Shown here: in pieces, positions 1 to 12,200 of the stretch
Layout of the letters: every line of letters starts with the position of its first letter
Position numbering within the stretch: the first letter of the stretch is position 1
Source: Verpa conica
Lineage: Eukaryota > Ascomycota > Pezizomycetes > Pezizales > Morchellaceae
Reading direction: 5' to 3'
NCBI GenBank assembly: GCA_033030425.1
Contig: JAUFSD010000021.1
Coordinates: 930,001-994,000 of the forward strand
Length of the DNA: 64,000 nt
Translations under genes and position numbers: made by a program
Notes under the pieces: generated by a model
What the model was told of the DNA's origin: nothing
Database searches by the model: none
What the model saw: the letters and a program-made list of their open reading frames with translations, nothing else

Positions 1-1110
1 TCATTTCGATTTGACTATCCGCGAACTCCTGCTTAATTGCCACAAGTGTAGAGCCCGGAAGCGTAGGTCTCAGTTTGTTATTAATACTATTTCTACCTCT
101 TTTCTTCGAACTCCCGGACACCCCGTTAAGAGGAGGGTTCGAGGTAGATGATTCAGCGAGGGGGGTAATGATTTTTGTACTACTCAGTCTATTTGAAGAC
201 CTGAGAGATCTCGAGCCAATAATGGTCAACTCGCCCTCAGCATCGGCAATAGCCCTAGCAACTCTATATGCTTCGACTGTGTCTGGATCAGCACAAACAT
301 CTACTCCACGTACACGGGGTTTATAATAGGCGCTCTTGGTGCGAGGCGGTGCATTATCATTAGTAGCCAAGACATTTGAAGCCACAAATCCAGAATTATC
401 TTCAGTGGGCTCAGACTTGATATTGGGTTCATCCAGAACAAAGAGGGTTGGGGAGTTAGTTTCTGATGGTGGATCTGAAAGAGAAGATGCTGACGAAGCT
501 GGGGAAGCAAGCTCGGGGGAGGTAGTAGTATTAGAGAGCAAAGGATTTATGGGTGAGTTCGTAATCATCCTGGTTGCTAGAGTAGGAGAGGCGACTGTGA
601 TACTGTCTCCTATGCTTCTTTCTCTCGAGTCTAGTTCAGCCAATCGTTAGTAAAACCGTATTAAACACCAAAAACAATAGCTGGGTTTTAAGTTAGGACC
701 GAGTGATAAAATTATAAGGTAAGAAAATTAGTAGAAAATGAGAACTTTTAATATAGTTAGATCTCAAATAAAAAGCTTCTTCGCTCAGTACGCTCGTTGA
801 TTTCTCAGACCTTCTAGGCTTTACATGGCTAGAATTTCAGAGGCCGAAGGCTTGTTGTCTTCGGCATGAGCAGCAAAGACTTTCAGAGGTATCATGATCA
901 AGGGCCAACTGATGAGGGGGGGATTGTATGTGAAGATAAACCTGACAAGGGAATCAAGCAAGGAGCAGGGGTTCAAATACAGAAATTACGACAGAAGATG
1001 ATTAAAAATGAATGGGAATCGCTACCTTGATCCATAATCCCAGTAGAAACAGGTGCAGGTGGGGAAGAAGAAGAAGGAACATTCCATATGTCTTCAACTT
1101 GATCCGCCAT
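1..1110 (-). CDS. Hypothetical protein, 5' part, running off the left edge
   Basis: I do not recognise this protein. The model starts at the ATG at 1110, with exon 1 at 1110-1026 and exon 2 from 630 to beyond position 1. The join is phase-consistent: one base at the end of exon 1 plus two at the start of exon 2. The acceptor follows a CTAAC branch site. The visible ~237 residues are rich in Ser, Pro, Thr and Asn and look largely disordered. They include a basic segment (KSAYYKPRVRGVD) and a KKRGR stretch, which would suit a nuclear protein; that is inference. The 395-bp intron is much longer than any other in the window, so a small internal exon may be missing. The stop codon lies outside the window. 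Confidence 0.6.
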
Positions 1111-4100
1111 GCTGAGAAGTATTTGACGGTGGGTAGATGCTATGTAAGGACTTGAGAAAGAAATAACAACCTTAAGCGTAGGCGTAGAGGAGAGAACGAG
1201 AGAGAGAAGAATTCAGGGGGGATGAAAGGCTTATTCCCGTGGAAATGTGATGCGAGGTGCGAACGTCGAGGGTTGGTCTTCAATGTATTACGAGACTAGT
1301 GGCTAGTCCTGGAGCTTGATTAATGACCTAGGGTAGCCTCGTCGCCACACAAAGACTGTAAGGACCCGTGATCGTGGAAAAGCTGCCGTGGACGAGGCTT
1401 CAAGATCTTATAGCGGGGTAGGCTTAACTTTTTAGGGCTGCTAGTTTACAAAAGAGGCGCCTCTACGAATTACCTTGGCCCTGCTCAGTAGGCTCGATTT
1501 ATCGTCACTTATATCTGCTCCATGCAATCGTACTTACTTTTTATAATTAAGTCCCGTGGCCTATATCTCAAACCCGTGTCATAACTCCTCTCAATTTCAG
1601 GGGTGTCGTATCTAACCCCAGCTTCCCCTAAGCTCTAAAAACGGGTCTCGTTAAGTACCCATATTGAAAACAGCTCGAGAAGAAACAAGGCTGTAAATGA
1701 CCACGTTGGCGCTGTGGGGAGTGCGTGCTAGAGGAAGTCTCGGAATCGCAATGCAGTTCCCCATCTCGCTAGTGGACTTCGACGTGACACAGTTCCCGTC
1801 CGGCTCTATGCCGTGATAATGTTCGCTTATCGATTGGCCCCGCTGTCTTAGGACTCTGCACCTGTGGTTTTCAGGATTCTGCAGAGGGAAGAATTCGGAA
1901 CGGAGGATCAGTCTTTGCTGTTTCAAATTATGAGTGTTTGAAGTAGATCTTGTCTCTTCGTGTTCTTAGTTGATCTCTTTTCTTCTACGTTTCAATGAGG
2001 TGGTTGATGTTGACACTTGGACAAGCAAGCCGCAGAGCCGCACGATGGGTTCGAGCCTGAAGAATTTCCACCTAATTCATCAGCGTGAGCATGTGGGGGT
2101 ATTGAAGAATGCAACTCCTTCCGCACCCGCAGCGATGTGATGTTATTCACCACAACCACAATATAAGTCACAGAATCCGACTCGAATTTGTCTAAGTATA
2201 CGAAACTGGTAATCTCCATGCGGTAAGCAAAGACGGTACCCATCAAATTGAGTGGAGGTTTTCTACATATACAAACTTGTATTCGTCCCTTGGTAGCATT
2301 AAGCCCTTCCTGCTCTCATTTTCCTCTAACTTAGTCTTTCGCCTCCTCTCCAACTCCCTCATCAGGGTACATAGGTTTCCCTCCATAAAGCTGCGGCGCC
2401 CTCCCGCCCCCCTCCACCCCTCTGCTCATCCCAATAGGTGTATTTCCACGGAAACGTTTCCTCATATCAACCATACCTCTCCTACATGCAATACCAACAA
2501 TTAACATTCTTCTAGAAACATCACCGCAACGGGGAACTGGCTCGGGGCACCATGACGCACTTGCACTGTCCGTAACTCCTCTTCAGCTGCTGACACTGTG
2601 TCGGTAATGTGTCCGACAACGGGGGACGAATACAGTCACCAGGTTTGTTGCGGTAGACCATTACGCAGTCAGAGTTCTGGAGACATTCTGCTAGGGCTGC
2701 GCCTGTTGGTCTCGAGAGTTTCGTTAGCAGGTTATCAAAGCGTTAACCAGGCTAGGTGTGACTGGGGAAGGGTTTATACGAATTTCTTTACATGAGGACG
2801 GCATTGCGATGAATTATTCAGAGCCTGAGTTCGAGGTGTTGTTAGAAGTGGAGTATGAAAAGTGGGATGACGGCGCCAAGAATAAGGCGGTTAGGCGGTT
2901 AAGCCGGATGCACGTGGTTTAAGAGACAATTGGGGAATGCCGGATGTGGTTTGGGAATTTGTTTGTTTTGTCGGGCTTTGGTGATAACAGCCCTCTTCCG
3001 GGTTCAGAGGCAGCTTCCTCTATGGGACATATGCAGCTGCCTCCAACTCTCCTACAGGCCTACCATATTCAACTTAATGTCTTTGAAATCGGGGCAATAC
3101 ACAACACAGTATAGAATCAATCTTTTCGGCTAGAGCTCCTGTTATTTGGGGTTTATCCCTTGGTCCAATTCTCTGATGGTTATTAGTGTTTGTGCCCCTG
3201 TTCCGGAAAATAAGCTGTGAATGTTGGGAACCGATTATACATATCGTAGTCAGCGACTCACTCACACCAAACTAAAACTGATATAAATTTACAGCGGAGA
3301 ACACCTATCTAGCTTTATACTCTGTTTAATCGGAAAAACTTTAATCCTGTGTACCCTCGAGGCTTGTATTCCCAGAATATTGGGTGTATAAGTGTCTGGC
3401 GGTTCCGGGGGAAAACGTACATTTATATTTATTAGGGGTCTCTTGCTCCGTAGATATCTCGTCGTCTACCAATCACAAGTCGGGCAGGGGTCAAATGCGA
3501 ATTGTGTTGAAGACGGGATCTGTAATATATTACATAAAGAATAAAAGACCTGTAAACGAGCTGTACCTATGATCTAACATCTATTGAGACTATTTAGAGA
3601 TGAATAAGAGTAGTTAAGTTAGTCGCTCAGAGTTGTATGCTCCAAAGCCTTTCGGTTATGTAGTGCCCCTTTCGGTAATTATAGATCCGCAACCCGGGAT
3701 GCACCTCATCCTTGCAGCTGCAGCTCCAACGGTCAAAGAAAGCAAGTCAAGATAACAGGCACGAGCAACGCCTCAAGCACATGCAAAGTTTTCCAGCAAG
3801 AAAAAGACCAAAAGCCAAAACCCAAGTTCTCACGAGCTCCAGTTACTGGGTATTTCTATTCCAGATAGGGGCATCCCTGTTTTTCCAGTGGCGATTAAAA
3901 CGGACACGCGTGGGACACTACCTCAATCAAAGTTTCCGGGTAGACAGTTGCTCGTGTTTATCCAACCGGCTCCGCGGCCTACTTTATTAGTCTTCAGATA
4001 AGGTTAACAGAGCTTCGACAGTCTATTCGAGTCCCAGTCAACGTCCAAACACAAGCACTTACACGGCAAATAGCATCTGGTGAGCCCCTAAGGCGGGAGT

Positions 4101-4282
4101 AGGAATTATTTGAGCCCTTTATCATCAGAGTTAACTTTGGGAGTGCTAGGAGTACAGTTGGATCGAGTCAGTCTCGCGTCTTCTTCTACAATCTTCTTAT
4201 TCTGTCCTACTGCTGCATTCACCGCGGTGGTGAGATAAGTCACGATCAGTCCGGAGAGTGCAAGAGTAGTGGGGGAGAAACT
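1111..4282. other. Intergenic spacer
   Basis: I see no gene here with a convincing start, splice pattern or recognisable product. Open frames are short and most lack an ATG. One minus frame (about 1992-2240) opens with ATG and ends in a short Cys-containing tail, but it matches nothing I know. The part nearest 4282 is the likely promoter of the lipase gene. Confidence 0.5.
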
Positions 4283-6398
4283 ATGCCTGTGCCTATTGTA
4301 GGCCGGCTCCATCTGTATATCCCCGCCTTTTTATATCAGTGTGGAATTTTTATTTCCACTGCCCAAGTGCTACTCAGGGCCGTCCCAGTATCCTGAGGTG
4401 CAATGCTAATGTTTATTTTATTAAATTTCTAGGCTGGAGCACATTGCACTATTCTTTTCATTCCTGTTCCTCATATTCGAGAAGGTAATACGAGTCATTA
4501 CATTAGCATTACGTGAGACCCTTAATTCCAAGTATTGGCGGCTTTGTCCTCCGTTTAAGACCTATGCTAATGATATCTCTAGCATCACCTCTCATAAACT
4601 TCTTCTATGCTAGATCTCGCACCCTCTTCAACTCATTCTCACAAACTCGGTATACCACCGTCTCTAGCACTGAGGTTGAAAAAAATATCGTTGCACGCGT
4701 CCGGGAGGCAGAAGGATTCATTGAGATATGTGAGATTTGGAATAAGGGTGACTGGAGGATAGAAGAACATATCGTTCAGACGGGGGATGGATATTTACTG
4801 GGTTTGCATAGACTTGTAAAGAAGTCGACTGCGGAGGATGGTAATGGAGGGAAGAAGGTCGTCTATTTGCATCATGGTGAGTTAGGTTTTTGTTACTAAC
4901 GGAGGAAAGGCTAATTTGGGATAGGATTGTTGATGAATAGTGAGGTATGGGTGTCTTGTTTGGAGAAAGAAAAGTGTCTGCCTTTCGTGCTTGTTGAGAA
5001 GGGTTTTGACGTTTGGGTATGTTTTGAATACCAAAACTCAGTTCTAAAAACATTTCATCTGATATAAAGTGCTTCTAGTGTGGCAATAACCGCGGGAATA
5101 AATATTCCAAGAAGTCAATTCACCACCCTTCTACTTCCACTAAATTCTGGGACTTCAGTATGGACGAATTTGCGTTTCACGATATTCCTGATTCCATCAA
5201 CTATATCCTCGAGACAACGAAGCAGAAGAGTCTAAGCTATATCGGGTTTTCTCAAGGAACTGCACAAGCATTTGCAACGCTGAGCATTCACCCAAGTTTA
5301 AATAAAAAAGTAGATGTTTTTATTGCCTTGGCACCTGCTATGAGTCCCGCTGGCTTGCATAACCCCATCGTCGATGCATTAATGAAGACAAGCCCGAACA
5401 TCATGTTTCTCTTCTTCGGCCGCAAAAGTATTCTGCCCTCTACAACATTCTGGCAAAGCATTCTCTGTAAGCTCCTTTAATCCGACTTTCCCGCATGAGC
5501 TAACAACACTCTCACAGACCCCCCAATCTTTGTTCGGGTAATCGACTTCTTCCTAGCCTTCCTCTTTAACTGGCGGGGCAACAATATCTCTCTCAACCAG
5601 AAAATAGCGTCGTACTCCAAGCTGTACTCTTATGCATCCGTCAAAACCGTCGTCCACTGGTTTCAGATTATACGGAACCAATCCTTCCAGATGTACGATG
5701 ACGACATCCAGTCTCCTGTGGTGGCATTTTCGGGGAAGAACTTCTATAAGGTTGCGAAATTCCCTACTAGAAACATCACAACGCCTATTGTACTTGTTTA
5801 TGGAGGTAGTGATAGTCTAGTTGATATTGAAGTTATGCTGAAGGAGCTACCCGGACACACTGTGGCAAAGGAAATAGAGCACTATGAACACCTCGACTTT
5901 CTTTGGGCGTCAGACGTGGATGAACTTGTATTCCCGCATGTTCTTGAAGCACTCGAGTCATACTCTTTGGGTGGAGAAGGAGATAAGGCCGTAGGGTCGT
6001 TAAAAGATAGAGCGGGTATGTACCTTACCGCATACACTAAAAACGGGAGCTTACCCTCTTACTCCGAAGACGAACGCACAACTCAATCCAACCCTCAATC
6101 TCGCCCGAGTTCATCCGGCTCTGCAACAGCAACTATAAAACTCGCAGACCCTCCACAAATAGAGTCTGAGGACTCTTATCCTCCAATCAAAGTATCCCGT
6201 GGCGATCAAAAGAGATCCGGTAGTGTATCAAGTACATTCTCTGGCTCCCCAATAGTGTCACCGACTATGTCACCGAGCGGTAGAGGTATTATCGGACCAG
6301 GAGGGATTACATTGGGTATTGGGAGACCAACAGCGGGGGTATCAACAGGAGTGCTAATAGATGATGGAGGGAAGAAGAAAAAGAGAGGGGGAGATTAG
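4283..6398 (+). CDS. TGL1-type triacylglycerol lipase / steryl ester hydrolase
   Basis: An alpha/beta hydrolase expected to hydrolyse steryl esters or triacylglycerols at lipid droplets or membranes, as the TGL1/YEH family does. Exons: 4283-4314, 4433-4512, 4583-4876, 4925-5016, 5079-5466, 5518-6398, joined in phase to give 588 residues. Exons 1-2 encode a hydrophobic anchor (about residues 15-37) followed by the AB-hydrolase lipase region (EGYLLGLHRL-like segment, then HHGLLMNSEVW). The nucleophile motif GFSQG puts Ser at 224, with candidate Asp394 in GGSDSLVD and His420 in YEHLDF. The tail after about residue 440 is Ser/Pro-rich and looks disordered. The start was chosen because its short first exon gives the family's N-terminal anchor; a later ATG at 4564 sits inside intron 2. 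Introns are 48-118 bp. Confidence 0.85.
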
Positions 6399-7224
6399 TA
6401 CGGTAGAGCCAAAAAAGTCATCTGGTTGATGGGTTTGAGTTGGTATAAGTTGGAGGGGGATGTTCCTTTACAAGAAGTATTGAGGTTATTTCTGTTTTTT
6501 TGAGCGTGGGTGAATGCCTTGTTTATCTTTTATCAGTGGGAATTCAAGAAGGAATTGGGCTATGGGTGTTTCATGTGAAGTTAGGGTGTTGGTAATGGAT
6601 ACATTCATAAGGGTTTAGATATTTATCTTTCGTTTATACGACCTCTAGTCATTTAGACGAATTTTCTTCTTGGTAAAAATATAGTATCATGAATAAACAT
6701 GATAGGTTGAGATAGAATCGAGTAAATTGATGGTTTATAAAGGTGTTATAAACAACTAACAATAAGGTCAAACTCATAAATGGCGTTATAACACAGTATC
6801 CTATCCTAAACCAGATAAAGTTTTAGTTAGTAGCTAAAGCTATCACCTCTCTTTATGGGGTTTTATAAATAGAAGTCCCATTGGGAATAGGTCTACATGA
6901 AAAAATCAGTGATTGGATTGTGCTACGAACACTAATGCTAGACTTCCCCCTAATCGGCCCTTCATGTTATGAATAACTTTTATCTAATTACTAGAACTTG
7001 TTGTAGGACTAGTAGAAGTAGTTTTTTTTTTTGATCGGAAGCTAATGAGGGTAAGACCGTCTCTTCAAATATTATCCTCGACCCTTACCCCGTGTGGTTA
7101 TGTAGTGTTAATCTCTTTGTGTAGAGAAGTCGTTACTAGGTGTGTTATAGGCCAATAGAAAGTGCTACTATAGGACTCACTCAGTAGCAAAAATCAGAGG
7201 GCTCGTGTTTTTGGAAATAGCTCA
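6399..7224. other. Intergenic: lipase 3' flank
   Basis: AT-rich sequence with a T9-10 run near 7020. No gene is visible. Confidence 0.5.
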
Positions 7225-7304
7225 GGATGGATGGCCGAGTGGTTATGGCGCTAGCTTCAGGTGCTAGTGGGGCAACCCGCGTGAGTTCGATCCTCACTCC
7301 ATTC
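7225..7304 (+). tRNA. tRNA-Leu (anticodon CAG)
   Basis: The sequence folds as a class II tRNA without an intron. The acceptor arms GGATGGA and TCCATTC pair over seven positions (one G-T). The D arm starts GCCGAGTGG. The anticodon stem CTAGC/GCTAG encloses the loop TTCAGGT, with anticodon CAG at 7258-7260. A long variable arm (GGG..CCC) follows, then the T arm GTGAG-TTCGATC-CTCAC. The long variable arm and CAG anticodon identify it as leucine, reading CTG. A short T-run a few bases downstream could serve as the Pol III terminator. CTG decoded as leucine rules out the CUG-Ser yeast clade for this genome. Confidence 0.95.
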
Positions 7305-8079
7305 ATGAAATATTTTATCACGCTTAAGAGTACTGGTAGGAACTTAGTACTTTCTTTTTGCTTTCTTGCGGGAGAATTCGGTTGCAACATATGTGGTATA
7401 GTAGAAGATTAGTTATAGTGGCGGCAAGAAGTTTCTATTGGTCTTTATTTATGATGAAAGATGAAATTATTAATGATTGTCTGCTTCTGGAAATAGGAGC
7501 TTTGTACAGCGGCTATTTTAGAGGCAGTGTACTAAAAGGCTAGTTTCTGCGTTTTCTGTTATTTACTTATTTGAAAGCACACTATTGGTTAATAACTAAC
7601 GTTAAAGTTTTTCATATTAAACCTTTTAATAAATTAACAGGGAACCTGTTTTCTATATAAAAGCGACCTATCAAGTTGTGAAATATTTTCTTCATGGGAA
7701 ATCACTCGGTGGTTCTTTCAAGAGTTTTATTTATTTAATTACGTCTATGAGGTAAATAAAAAAAAATGATTACGGCTGCGGAAGTATGTGTAGCGCAGTA
7801 GAAATAATAGTTCGACAATACGCCTGGAGAGGGAAAGCCCAACCTCATACCCTACATGCCTATCCCTTCACCCTAGCAACGGGTTTTAGAGTGCTTTGAA
7901 GTCCTCCAAAAGATCCGTAGATTTATGCTTCCGCAGCAACCACCCAGATTGTATATGTGCATACATGTTCCTATTCCATTGCTATTACAGCCTGCGATCA
8001 GACGCACAGTTCAAAATATGAATAATTTTGTCGTGACCTTTAGAGACGGCTATTTATAGCGCTGATTGTCCATCACTCG
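7305..8079. other. Intergenic between tRNA-Leu and the ankyrin relic
   Basis: AT-rich. The frames crossing the tRNA and its flank are coincidental. No gene is visible. Confidence 0.5.
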
Positions 8080-8746
8080 TTACTGCTCAGACATCGACAC
8101 CTTTTTCAAGCAGCAGCTAAATCACAGGAATAGAATATCGCCACATAGAGCCTAGGTGAGATGCGGCGTAGTGTAATGCGGTATTTCTACCTTCTGTTAC
8201 TGCTAAAGGACTCAGCTCTTTCTCAAATAGCAGGACTAAAGGCTCTTTCTCTCCAATAGTTGCAAAGTGCAGCGCTGGCATCCAATCCTTCGTTACTGCT
8301 GAGATTTCTGAGCCTTTCACAAGTAGCAGTCGGACTATGGGCTCCCTCCCACTAAATGCTGCCATATGGAGTACCGTATCCCCACGCTTTGTAGTTACTA
8401 AAGGGTCGGTGCCTTTCCGGGGTAGCAGCCGGACAACTTGTTCGTTCCCATTGATTGCTGCCTCTCCATCCTTTGTAGTTGCTAAAGGATTGGTACCTTT
8501 CTCAAGAAACAACTAGACAACGGGCTCATTCCCATTAAGTGCGGCCAGATGGAGCACACTCCAACCGTTCTTGTTCGTAGTTAAGAAACCGGCACCCCTC
8601 AATCAATAGCCGGTAAACGAACACTCCCGCATTACCTGCCGCTTTGTGGAGTGCTGTATCCCCACTATTTGTAGATTCTAAGACGTTAAGTCTTTCCAGC
8701 AAGATAGTTCTTTATAGAGTATGGTCTTTCCATCGTTCGTTACTGT

Positions 8747-8857
8747 ACTAGTGATGCCGATAGATCTTTTGGTCATGTGATTTATCTTTGGTGGGCGATC
8801 TGTTCTTTCTCACCAAAGATAAATCACATGACCAAAAGATCTATCGGCATCACTAGT
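8747..8857. repeat. Perfect 47-bp inverted repeat, 17-bp loop
   Basis: The left arm 8747-8793 and right arm 8811-8857 are exact reverse complements. On either strand they could form a 47-bp hairpin. These are the arms of the foldback element described separately. Perfect identity suggests a recent origin. Confidence 0.95.
8748..8856. mobile_element. Foldback / mini-MITE with TA target duplication
   Basis: Two perfect 47-bp inverted arms (8747-8793 and 8811-8857, counting one base of the flanking TA) surround a 17-bp spacer. The outer ends read CTAGTGATGCC and its complement, flanked by TA at 8746-8747 and 8857-8858. Other copies of the host ankyrin repeat read GTTACTG-CT-GAGATTTCTG. Removing the element plus one TA leaves GTTACTG-TA-GAGATGTCTG, which restores the repeat. 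That marks the element as an insertion with a TA duplication, as expected for Tc1/mariner-related elements. It has no coding capacity. Confidence 0.75.
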
Positions 8858-9226
8858 AGAGATGTCTGCGCCTTTCTCGAGCAACAGCCTTGGCAACCTT
8901 CTGGACTTTAGATCGAGGTCTTGGCATTATTTTCTAGACCATTATGATTACTACACACTGTTTGAATAATCTCAAAGTGTCGGATTTCACGTTTATAGTG
9001 TCATTTACGTATCAAAAGTAGGTAGACTCAACTTATCTTTCATGATTGAATCATATCCCATCACTCGGACCCACACACCAGTTGACACGAGCTTTATTCA
9101 TATTAACATCTCACAAAGCACCATAGCTACACGCGGCAAATTCAACCTTCCACTTTCAAAAAAAAAAAGAAGGGGAAACTAGGAAACTAAATATACACTC
9201 CATACTCCACCCCCTATCTATCCCCA

Positions 9227-12200
9227 CTACTTACTCTCAAACTCCACCGTCCTATTTTCCCCCTCACTAACTGTCCTTCTGCCCTCCGCCACAGGCACAT
9301 TCAAGCTTCCCCTCTTACCAACCACCAACTCCCCTGGCTTCCCACCTTCCTCACTCTGCATAACTCCTTGTATTGTCTCTGCCTCCGCACCCTTCAGTAG
9401 ATCTCTATCCGTCTCCATGATACTCTTACTATCCTCTCTCCCCTCCTCGTCTTCCTCTTCACCTGCTGCCGGGTTCTCAACGGCTTTATCCATCTCTTCC
9501 TCCATACGCTTACGGATCTCCGCCGCGACGCGCATGCCCTCGTCTACCATGCCGTCTAAAACGCCGCGGAGACCCTTTGTTGTTCCTGCTAATGCAGGAG
9601 AGGATGGAAGTGATGGGAGAGAAGGCATACGGCCGCCTAGTGTGGTGGTTTGTACAGCGATGCCGGGGCGTTGGTTTGGGTTTGGTGGGGGTTGTAGAGT
9701 GGTGCCGTCTGATGGGAGGAGGGTGAATGTTTCTGCAAATCCACTCTCAAAGAATCGTTCAAGGACTTCATCGGCAAGGATGACCATGCGGAAAGTGGGG
9801 AGTGTGATGTGGAGTGGGTTGTTGGGGTCGAGCGCTAGATTTGCTTTCTCCTTCTCAGAGCTGGGAGTAGGGGGTGGCTTTTCGTAGCTGCTCCTGCTGG
9901 GGACCTGGAGTGGGTCACTGCTTGGGGCGCCCTCGTCTATTAGGAGTAGGTCTTCTTCGTTTTTTCCTGTTAAATCTGATTGGTCTTTTCCCTGCGAAGG
10001 TCGGTCCGGGTCTGCATAGTCGAAGCACCTCCGTGTAAACGCGCTAACTGCACTAAGTACCCTCCCTTCATCGAACTCCCCATCCACTTCACCCTGGAAT
10101 TCGCCCTCACGGCTATTACCGTAGCCCCGTGTGACGAATAATAGTGCTTCTGTAATTCTTAATATACCCTCCCGATCAACTCTCCCATCACCATCATCGT
10201 CATACAGCTCAAACCAGTAGTTGATCATGCCCATAATATCCTTCTTGCCACCAACCACACTAGCGAGTCCAGTAACTACATTTCCCAATGTCAACTGACC
10301 CCTCATCCCCGTATCCCATCTCCTAAACAGGCGTTTCAAAAATTCGTGCTCCGCGGGCTCAGGGTTCCCCGCGCCCCATGGATTCAGCAAGTTCTTCCTT
10401 GCAACCGCCGCTGCCGTCGAACTAGATGTAATCCCGTAGGACCCAAAGAAACCTGCTGCTGGTTCAGCTGTAGATGGTGACGGTGAAGTGGTAGGTGTTG
10501 CAACAGCCCACGGAGCAATCCCGGTCATAAACTCGCGGAAACAATCATAATCCATAGCTGTCTCCCCCGGAGTTGGACCCAGCCCAACCCGCCCGCGCTC
10601 TCCATTATTTGTGCCACTAGGGATGCTAGGAGAGGATCCCTTCTTCCTAGCAGCAATCTTCTCGAGCTCTTCAGCAATCATCTGGAGCCTTGCTTGTCGC
10701 TCGTATAAAACATTGTTGTAGCGGTCATAAACAACGCTTAGTTCGGGCGGTGTAAGGCGCTTCGACTCTGGTCCGAGATTACGGAGCTGGGTTCTTTTTG
10801 CGAATGACTCTATCGATGAAAGAACTGCATCTTTATGGCGAGCGCGTTGTTCCATTATTGTATTTTGTGTTATCCCGGCAAATTCCTTAAATGCCACTAC
10901 CATGAGCTCCTGGAAACGGGTCACAGCTCTGAGCTTCTCATTATCGCTACGGGGGTGGGCGCTTTCGTCAAGGCGAGAAAAGTAGCTTTTAAGAATTGAG
11001 ATGAAAGCGCCGTCATCAGTCGCATCGAGCAGCTCCTCCCCATTGATTCGCAGGATTGCTAGTCCAATCTGAAACAATACTTTCGGACCCTCGAGGAAGA
11101 AAACATCCAACACACGGAACGCAAATACAAGTGGCATGGAGTTGATGTATAGTGACAAGAACCACGGGAGTGAGACAACAGAGAGCTGCACATCGGATTT
11201 AACGAGGTGCTCCCAGAGAATCGGCATTGTTTTTTCAACAAGAGACTCAAAGACGCGTTGGTCGAGGAGGGTGCCATACATGGTTTTGCTGTAGTAACCG
11301 GGGACAAGACGGTCGCAAAGGGTGGAGAGGAGGAAAAAGGCTTGAGCTTCGGACATATAGCTGTTGGGTGTTAGCGGTTGAATTTAGGGTTTACGCAAGA
11401 TGACCGTTAGTCGTTGGAACGATCATTGAACCTACATCAACAACGCTGCTGTGACGATATTCATGGCCTGGCAGTACCCAACATCTTCGTTGCTCCAGCT
11501 ATAGGCTCCAAGTACCCTACGTAGCCTCCCAATTCCTTCGTCGTTCTGAAAACCACGGTATTCCGGAAGGGATCGATTTAAATCCTTCTCGATCTCCTCG
11601 ATACTGTGAGAGTGTCGACCTTCATATTCAGATAGAATATCGGTGTAGAGCGTTGGTGAGAATAGACGTAAATAAATCGACCCTGAGGATAATTCCCACA
11701 TTTCACCCCTCAGCCGCTATAAAACATCAACAAAAGCTCTATAGGGGAGCAAAAAGGAATGCTGGGGGGGGGGGGAAACAACCCACATTAGGAAGGCCAA
11801 CTCGAATTAGTTTATGAAACGTCGGTTGTCGAACCAAAGTGACATTCCTACCATTCTCTGCAAAACCCCCGTCAGCCCACATCCCCACCACCACCACCAC
11901 CGCCGCCACCACCGCCACCAAAAATACACACCTCTCAAATACTCTGCCCAAAGTCTCATCTTACTCCGATCCCTAAGTTTCCTCGCATCCCCGGGGTACT
12001 TGAACAGCATTCCCAAACCCGCATCCGGAATCTCCCTCTCCTTCTGGGTGTCCTCACCAACCCGCTTCACACCATCTGCCGGCGAACCGAGAAGATACTC
12101 GCTATAACAGCTGTCGACCAGTGTCCGTAGATTCTTGACCTCGCCCATCTGCGTCCTCAGACCCCTCTTCAAGCGGTCACAGAAGGCCTCGCAGCTATTC

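Larger units (their letters stand above)
8080..8915 (-). pseudogene. Decayed ankyrin-repeat array
   Basis: Read on the minus strand, the DNA shows repeats of about 99 bp (33 codons) with ankyrin features such as ALHFA, TALHYAA and VRLLL. Diverged copies of the same phrase (on the plus strand, ttcgttactg followed about 20 bp later by cctttctcaag-like sequence) recur near 8085, 8190, 8285, 8385, 8470, 8570, 8670 and 8735. Only one stretch stays open (8512-8117, about 130 codons). Elsewhere stops and frame breaks interrupt the repeats, and no start exon or terminal domain is visible. A ~109-bp foldback element has inserted into the repeat near 8746. This is most likely a remnant of a larger ankyrin protein of the expanded fungal NACHT/ankyrin type; that origin is inference. 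Confidence 0.7.

Noticed and set aside
1651..2246. Two minus ORFs of 84-91 codons
   Set aside because: One starts at TTG. Neither has splice partners, domain features or recognisable homology.
4106..4312. 68-codon minus ORF with one hydrophobic segment opposite lipase exon 1
   Set aside because: It starts with ATG and has a plausible helix, but it overlaps the well-supported first exon and promoter of the lipase on the other strand and matches no small-protein family I know.
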